From Stagnihabitans sp038231775 (GTDB lineage: Bacteria; Pseudomonadota; Alphaproteobacteria; Rhodobacterales; Rhodobacteraceae): DNA of 28,014 bases. The notes beneath the pieces were generated by a model that saw only the letters and a list, made by a program, of their open reading frames with translations, was not told the origin of the DNA and did not search any database. Positions 23,762 through 28,014 of the stretch are shown here, piece after piece (position 1 is the stretch's first letter; every line of letters starts with the position of its first letter). The stretch spans positions 1 through 28,014 of the forward strand of contig JBBRKS010000040.1 in assembly GCA_038231775.1 (NCBI GenBank). Reading direction: 5' to 3'. Made by a program: the position numbers and the translations under genes.

Positions 23762-24841
23762 ATGACCCGCCCCGGTGTGCTGCCCGCCCAAGCCCTGCGC
23801 CAGCTGATCGCTGACGGGGCCATCAGCGCGGCACTTGCGGTTGACCCGGCACAGGTCCAGCCGGCCAGCCTTGACCTGCGGCTGGGGACCCGCGCTTACC
23901 GGGTGCGCGCGTCCTTTCTGACCGGTACGGGCCGCACCGTGGCGGGGCGGCTGGACGAATTCACCATGCACGAGGTTGACCTGACCCAAGGCGCCGTGCT
24001 GGAAAAGGGCTGCGTCTATGTCATCCCCCTGATGGAGGCGCTGGCCCTGCCGCAGGGGCTGTCGGCGGTGGCCAATGCGAAATCCTCAACCGGGCGGCTT
24101 GACCTTCTGACCCGCACGATCACCGATGGCGGCACCGAATTTGACCGCATTCCCGACGGCTACCACGGCCCCCTATATGCCGAGGTTTGTCCGCGCAGCT
24201 TTTCCGTTCTGGTCCGCGCCGGGCAGCGTCTGAACCAGATCCGCTTTCGGCGCGGCCACGCGACCTTGACCGATGATCAGTTGCGCGCCCTGCATGCCGC
24301 CGAAAATCTGGTGTCGGGTGAGCCTGTCATTTCTGAGGGCCTGGGCTTTTCAGTTGACCTGCGGCCTGCCGCCGGCGATCTGCTAGGCTACCGGGCCAAG
24401 CCGCATACCGGCGTGATCGACCTTGACCGGATCGGCCACTATCCGGCCCGGCAATTCTGGGAGGAGGTGCGTGCCAGCGATGGCCAGATCATTCTGGACC
24501 CCGGCGCATTTTATATCCTGGTCAGCCGTGAGGCCGTGACGATCCCGCCGGATTATGCCGCCGAAATGGCACCCTACCTTGCCATGGTTGGCGAGTTCCG
24601 CGTCCATTATGCCGGGTTCTTTGATCCGGGGTTTGGCCATTCCTCGGCCGGGGGGGCCGGGTCGCGCGGGGTGTTGGAGGTGCGCTGCCACGAGGCTCCG
24701 TTCGTGCTGGAGCATGGCCAGGTGGTGGGGCGGCTGGTCTATGAGGCGATGAGTGAGAGGCCGGATTTGTTGTATGGCATGGGCATCAAATCGAACTATC
24801 AAGGGCAGGGATTGAAGCTGGCCAAGCAGTTCAAGGTGTGA
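23762..24841 (+). CDS. dcd: 2'-deoxycytidine 5'-triphosphate deaminase, large two-domain alphaproteobacterial form
   Basis: A 359-aa protein made of two dUTPase-fold halves, about twice the length of the 193-aa E. coli Dcd. The N-terminal half has QPASLDLRLG (33-42), ANAKSSTGRLDLL (about 105-117, the RSSxGR site with K for R) and a typical RAGQRLNQIRF strand. The C-terminal half repeats the fold with HYAGFFDPGFGH, GVLEVRCHEAPFVLEHGQ and the nucleotide-closing tail MGIKSNYQGQGLKLAKQF. It converts dCTP to dUTP for dTTP synthesis. AAGG is 9 nt before the ATG. Which half holds the working site, or whether one is formed between halves, cannot be read off here. It is transcribed alone. Confidence 0.88.
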   Translation: MTRPGVLPAQALRQLIADGAISAALAVDPAQVQPASLDLRLGTRAYRVRASFLTGTGRTVAGRLDEFTMHEVDLTQGAVLEKGCVYVIPLMEALALPQGLSAVANAKSSTGRLDLLTRTITDGGTEFDRIPDGYHGPLYAEVCPRSFSVLVRAGQRLNQIRFRRGHATLTDDQLRALHAAENLVSGEPVISEGLGFSVDLRPAAGDLLGYRAKPHTGVIDLDRIGHYPARQFWEEVRASDGQIILDPGAFYILVSREAVTIPPDYAAEMAPYLAMVGEFRVHYAGFFDPGFGHSSAGGAGSRGVLEVRCHEAPFVLEHGQVVGRLVYEAMSERPDLLYGMGIKSNYQGQGLKLAKQFKV

Positions 24842-24972
24842 AATCGGTGTGATAACACACGTGTTATGCTTCGTAATGCGTTGATATTGTTTGATATTCA
24901 AGATTTTATTAAGGGTTTGTTAAGATTTGGTTTCGCAAGGGAGGCATAGGAGTTTGGGTTTTCGGAGGTGGG
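24842..24972. other. AT-rich intergenic island with dyad and direct repeats
   Basis: No gene is visible between the convergent dCTP deaminase and DegT genes. Ten nt after the deaminase stop is the dyad ATAACAC-AC-GTGTTAT (24852-24867), and 24881-24900 is a 10-bp tandem repeat (TTGATATTGT / TTGATATTCA, eight of ten identical). The rest is AT-rich, unlike the flanks. The dyad could act as a weak terminator or a protein site. Confidence 0.45.
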
Positions 24973-24992
24973 AGTCGGGGTGTCCCCCGACT
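24973..24992 (-). terminator. GC-rich hairpin at the end of the DegT operon
   Basis: AGTCGGGG (24973-24980) and CCCCGACT (24985-24992) form an 8-bp stem with a 4-nt loop. On the minus strand it starts at the last base of the DegT stop codon. There is no T tail, so it may be a 3'-end stabiliser rather than a strong terminator. Confidence 0.5.
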
Positions 24993-26224
24993 TACGCGGT
25001 GGCGGGAGCCTCTGCCGCTTCGGGTTCGGGGCCCTGCCCTACGGCCAAAGCCTCTGCTCTTAGGATGCGGGCGATTTGGGCGGCATCGTCGGGGGTGAAG
25101 GTCAAAGGCAGGCGCAGGTCGATCAAGGCGGACAGGATGCGGTCGGTTTGCGGCAGGGTTTGCGGCACCGCATAGTGCCAGTGGTCATAGCGCGAGGTGA
25201 AGGCCACCGGATCGGGTGCGCCGAACCATTTCAACTCTACCCCACGGGCCACGCTGCGCTGCACGTAAAGGGCAATGCGTGCGACACTCCAATCCGCCAG
25301 ACGGAACTGGAAGGACGAGCCGACATAGGTTTCAGCCTGTGGCCGCTGCACCAGCGTCAGGCCGGGTGTCGATTGCAGGCCAGCCTCAAGCGTCTGGTAC
25401 AGGGTTTTCCAGCGCGCCACGCGGTCGGGCAAGGCGGCCAGTTGCGGGCGCAGGATGGCGGCGCGCAGATTGTCCATCCGGCCTGACACGTTGGGGGTGG
25501 TCATCCGCAGGCCTTCAAACGCGTCCACCGGCGGGGCCGCTTTGTGCTTGGCGTACAGCATGTAACTGCCCGACAGCAGGATCGCCTTGGCCATGATCTG
25601 CGGGTCATCGCAGGTCAGAAAACCGCCCTCCCCCGAGTTGATGTGCTTGTAGGTTTGCATCGAATAACAGGCGATCAGGCCGTGGCGACCCGAAGGCGTG
25701 CCGTTCCAACCGCCACCCATCGTGTGGGCGCAGTCTTCGATGATTGTCAGGTTCAGGTCGCAGCACAGCGCCGTCAGCGCGTCCATGTCGCATTGATGGC
25801 CGCGCATGTGCGACAGCATCAAAATCCGCGCTCCGGTGGTTTTGGCTTTGGCGGCAAGGTCGGCAAAGTCCAGCGTCAGGTCCTCGGTCACCTCAACAAA
25901 CACCGGGCTGCCGCCACAGGCCGCAATCGCCCCGGGAACTGGCGCCAGCGTGAAGGCGTTGGTCAGCACCGGTTCGCCGGGTTTGAGGTCAAGGGCGCGC
26001 AAGGCACAGCCCAAGGCGTAACCGCCAGAGGCGACGGCAAGGCAGTATTTTGCACCGGTCAGGGCGGCAAATTCCTCTTCCAGCAGGGCGGTTTCGGCGA
26101 TTTCACCGGGTGCAGTGTTATAGCGGTGCAGACGACCATGGCGCAGGACGGCGATAGCCGCCTGTATCCCAGCCTCTGGGATGGGTTCTTGTTGGGTGAA
26201 GTTGCCCTTGAACACCTCTGTCAC
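24992..26224 (-). CDS. DegT/DnrJ/EryC1/StrS-family PLP aminotransferase
   Basis: A 410-aa fold-type-I aminotransferase of the family that usually aminates keto-sugar nucleotides. The PLP lysine is K193 in TYKHINSGEGGF and the ring-nitrogen aspartate is D164 in IIEDCAHTMGG; MLSHMRGHQCDMD and SGRMDNLRAAIL are family blocks. The last 20 residues are an Ala/Glu/Pro tail. No nucleotide-sugar dehydratase, epimerase or glycosyltransferase is near, and it instead overlaps an MFS transporter gene by 4 nt. The substrate is therefore unknown: it could be a sugar, a cyclitol or another small ketone. It is intact and appears catalytically competent. Confidence 0.85.
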   Translation of the reverse strand: MTEVFKGNFTQQEPIPEAGIQAAIAVLRHGRLHRYNTAPGEIAETALLEEEFAALTGAKYCLAVASGGYALGCALRALDLKPGEPVLTNAFTLAPVPGAIAACGGSPVFVEVTEDLTLDFADLAAKAKTTGARILMLSHMRGHQCDMDALTALCCDLNLTIIEDCAHTMGGGWNGTPSGRHGLIACYSMQTYKHINSGEGGFLTCDDPQIMAKAILLSGSYMLYAKHKAAPPVDAFEGLRMTTPNVSGRMDNLRAAILRPQLAALPDRVARWKTLYQTLEAGLQSTPGLTLVQRPQAETYVGSSFQFRLADWSVARIALYVQRSVARGVELKWFGAPDPVAFTSRYDHWHYAVPQTLPQTDRILSALIDLRLPLTFTPDDAAQIARILRAEALAVGQGPEPEAAEAPATA

Positions 26225-27459
26225 AGTGCCGCCTCCCGTTCATCGCCGACCAGCCAGAGGAACACGGCCAACGTGGCCAGCATCCCCGCGCCAGTCACAT
26301 AATAGGACACTTTGGGCGATAAGAAAGGTGCGCCGGGCGACATGAAGTAGCCGAAAAGCTGGGCGTAAAACACCGTACCGCCCAGCATCGCCACGTTCAT
26401 GATGGCGGACAGACCACCTTGCAGTTCGCCTTGGGCATTTTCGGGGACGCGCTTGGACATCAGCGCCGACAGAAGCGGGTGGATGAAGCCTTCGGGGCCG
26501 TGGATCACCATCAGCAGAAAGATCATCGGCAGGGAGCCTGCGATGCCGTAGCCAAAGCCCACAAGTGTCGCACAGATCAGGCCGATGGCGATGGTTTTAC
26601 GCTCGCCCATCGCCTTGACAAAGCGGCCGGTCAGACCGCCCTGAAACGCCGCCATGACAAGGCCGAAAAACGCCAGCGTCAGGCCGACCATCGCCTCTGA
26701 CCAGCCAAAGCGCGCCTTGCCCCAGAACGCCCAGATCGCGGGGTAGACCGAGGTGAAGAAGAAGAACATCGCCAGCACAAGGCACATCGGCAGAACGCCG
26801 TGGTAGCGGGCGAACACCTTGAACGACCCGAACGGGTTGGCGCGCGACCATTCAAACGGGCGGCGGTTGGCGGGGGTCAGCGTTTCGGGCAACACAAACC
26901 AGCCGTAGATCAGGTTCAGGCCCGATACGGCGGCTGCGACATAGAACGGCACGCGTGCGCCAAACTCACCCAACAAACCACCGATGGCCGGACCGATGAT
27001 GAAGCCAAGGCCGAACGCAGCGCCCAGCATGCCAAAGGCACGGCCCCGGTCTTCAGGCGCTGTGACGTCGGCGATATAGGCGTTGGCGATCACCCATGAC
27101 GCCCCGCACAGGCCCGCAAGGATGCGGCCAAAGTACAGCCAGCCGGTTGTCGGGGCCAGCGCCTGTGCCAGAAAATCAATGCCAAGCCCGAAGATGGCCA
27201 GCAAAAGCAGGGGTCTGCGGCCAAACCGGTCTGACAGATTGCCCATCATCGGGCCGAACAGAAATTGCGCGACCGAATAGGCTGCCGCCATCCAGCCGCC
27301 GATCTTTGCCGCCTCTGCCAACGACACATGGCTGACCTGGCCGATCAGTTTGGGCAGCACCGGTATGATGATGCCAAAGCCGACCATATCAAGAAACACC
27401 GTGATCCAGACGAAGGTGACCGCGTGGCGTGACGCGGGTGCGGCGAGGCTTTGGGTCAC
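26221..27459 (-). CDS. MFS transporter, TetA (DHA1)-like
   Basis: A 412-aa inner-membrane transporter with about 12 hydrophobic segments. FLDMVGFGIIIPVLP (22-36) in helix 1 and the motif A loop GNLSDRFGRRPLL (73-85) between helices 2 and 3 are typical of TetA-type drug:H+ antiporters, as is GPAIGGLLGEFG (motif C region). Chromosomal alphaproteobacterial members of this group are often called tetracycline-resistance proteins without tests. The start is GTG at 27459, with GGAG 5 nt upstream. It sits between a Gph-like phosphatase gene (34 nt gap) and the DegT gene (ATGA overlap), so it may export the product of that operon; this is inference. Confidence 0.88.
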   Translation of the reverse strand: MTQSLAAPASRHAVTFVWITVFLDMVGFGIIIPVLPKLIGQVSHVSLAEAAKIGGWMAAAYSVAQFLFGPMMGNLSDRFGRRPLLLLAIFGLGIDFLAQALAPTTGWLYFGRILAGLCGASWVIANAYIADVTAPEDRGRAFGMLGAAFGLGFIIGPAIGGLLGEFGARVPFYVAAAVSGLNLIYGWFVLPETLTPANRRPFEWSRANPFGSFKVFARYHGVLPMCLVLAMFFFFTSVYPAIWAFWGKARFGWSEAMVGLTLAFFGLVMAAFQGGLTGRFVKAMGERKTIAIGLICATLVGFGYGIAGSLPMIFLLMVIHGPEGFIHPLLSALMSKRVPENAQGELQGGLSAIMNVAMLGGTVFYAQLFGYFMSPGAPFLSPKVSYYVTGAGMLATLAVFLWLVGDEREAAL

Positions 27460-27493
27460 GGCGGCTCCAACATTCGGGATTGCGGCGGTTGTC

Positions 27494-28014
27494 TCAGGAA
27501 CTCAGGGTTTGGGCAAGCGCGGGCAGGTCGTCGTAATGGTGCAGCAGGGCATCGGGGGAAAGGCGCGTGATGGCATGACCCTCGGGGCCGAAGGTGACAA
27601 GGACGATGGGAACCTGGGCTGCGCGGGCGGTGTCGCGGTCAGTCTGGGTGTCACCGATCAGGACGGAGCGGGCAACTTTGCCCCCTGCCCGTTCCACCGC
27701 GGCGATGTAGGGCTTCGGATCGGGCTTGCGCACCGGGAACGTATCTGCGCCCACCAAGGCATCAAACAAGGGGGCAATCCCCAGGCGCCTGACCAGTTCC
27801 ACCGCCAACCCCTCGGGCTTGTTGGTGCAGATGGCGGTGGCATAGCCTTGCTGGCGCAAAGCCTCGACGGCGGCCACGGCTCCGGGGTATAATCTGGTTT
27901 CACGGTCAAGGACCTCGGCATAGGTGGACAGCAGCCGGGGATATTCGCGGTCAACGTCCTGTTCGGTGAAGGGCGCGCTCAGGCGGCCAAAGCCAAGCCG
28001 CAACATCGCCCGTC
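27494..28014 (-). CDS. gph: HAD-family phosphatase, phosphoglycolate-phosphatase-like (5' end outside window)
   Basis: The C-terminal 172 or so residues of a HAD hydrolase. The frame continues past the window edge (the two codons before the ATG at 28006 are in frame and read RA), so the N-terminal DxDGT nucleophile motif lies beyond 28014. Motif II is ICTNKPEGLA, motif III lysine is in RKPDPKPY and motif IV is LIGDTQTDRDTA, all in the order of Gph, with a helical cap segment at the N-terminal side. Gph removes phosphate from 2-phosphoglycolate formed by DNA repair or Rubisco. The gene name is provisional because close HAD families share these motifs. It is probably the first of three genes with the MFS and DegT genes. 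Confidence 0.8.
   Translation of the reverse strand, partial: RAMLRLGFGRLSAPFTEQDVDREYPRLLSTYAEVLDRETRLYPGAVAAVEALRQQGYATAICTNKPEGLAVELVRRLGIAPLFDALVGADTFPVRKPDPKPYIAAVERAGGKVARSVLIGDTQTDRDTARAAQVPIVLVTFGPEGHAITRLSPDALLHHYDDLPALAQTLSS

Noticed and set aside
25544..26302. 252-aa open frame antisense to the DegT gene
   Set aside because: Gln/His/Arg-rich shadow of an enzyme with a clear PLP lysine site.
26221..27459. Tetracycline-resistance determinant
   Set aside because: Only general DHA1 motifs are visible; it is a chromosomal gene in an operon with metabolic genes, so a resistance claim is not supported.

Overview
This is GC-rich chromosomal DNA from an alphaproteobacterium, most likely a member of the Rhodobacteraceae (Rhodobacter/Roseobacter group). 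Four arrangements point there: a ccmA-ccmB-ccmC-ccmD-ccmG operon in the order of the Rhodobacter capsulatus helABCDX cluster; a YceD-rpmF-plsX-fabH-ihfA-merR-tRNA-Pro run with bamE divergent from it; the large two-domain dCTP deaminase; and a MetF-like / methyltetrahydrofolate:corrinoid methyltransferase pair. The assignment rests on recognition of protein families and gene order, not on a database search. I see no phage, insertion sequence, CRISPR array or rRNA.

Layout. 1-6.0 kb is an envelope region. An IalB-like secreted protein converges on a minus-strand operon of L,D-transpeptidase, LpxD-type acyltransferase, acyl carrier protein and ketoacyl-ACP synthase; the last three genes are joined by 4-nt ATGA overlaps. 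A MepK-type endopeptidase is divergent from the operon. 6.0-8.0 kb carries a Ppx/GppA-type phosphatase and rlmE. 8.1-10.7 kb is a plus-strand one-carbon cluster: a small 'virulence factor'-family protein, a MetF-like protein, a corrinoid methyltransferase and an 82-aa unknown. 10.8-13.6 kb is the ccm operon for cytochrome c maturation. 13.7-17.8 kb holds an aldo/keto reductase, an ABC-F ATPase, an OlsB-like amino-acid N-acyltransferase and msrB. 17.8-23.6 kb is the conserved bamE / YceD-rpmF-plsX-fabH-ihfA-merR / tRNA-Pro block. 23.8-28.0 kb has the dCTP deaminase, then a minus-strand operon of a Gph-like phosphatase (cut by the window edge), an MFS transporter and a DegT-type aminotransferase.

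How the genes fit together. Several loci concern the envelope: 3-3 peptidoglycan crosslink formation and cleavage, lipid A or related acylation, outer-membrane assembly (BamE), phospholipid and fatty-acid initiation (PlsX, FabH) and aminolipid synthesis (OlsB-like). The rest is housekeeping.

The candidates most worth following are the transpeptidase-LpxD-ACP-KS operon, the corrinoid C1 cluster with its unknown small protein, and a family of short palindromes with core TTTTC-N3/4-GAAAA placed right after stop codons. Nothing in the window is clearly a wholly new system.
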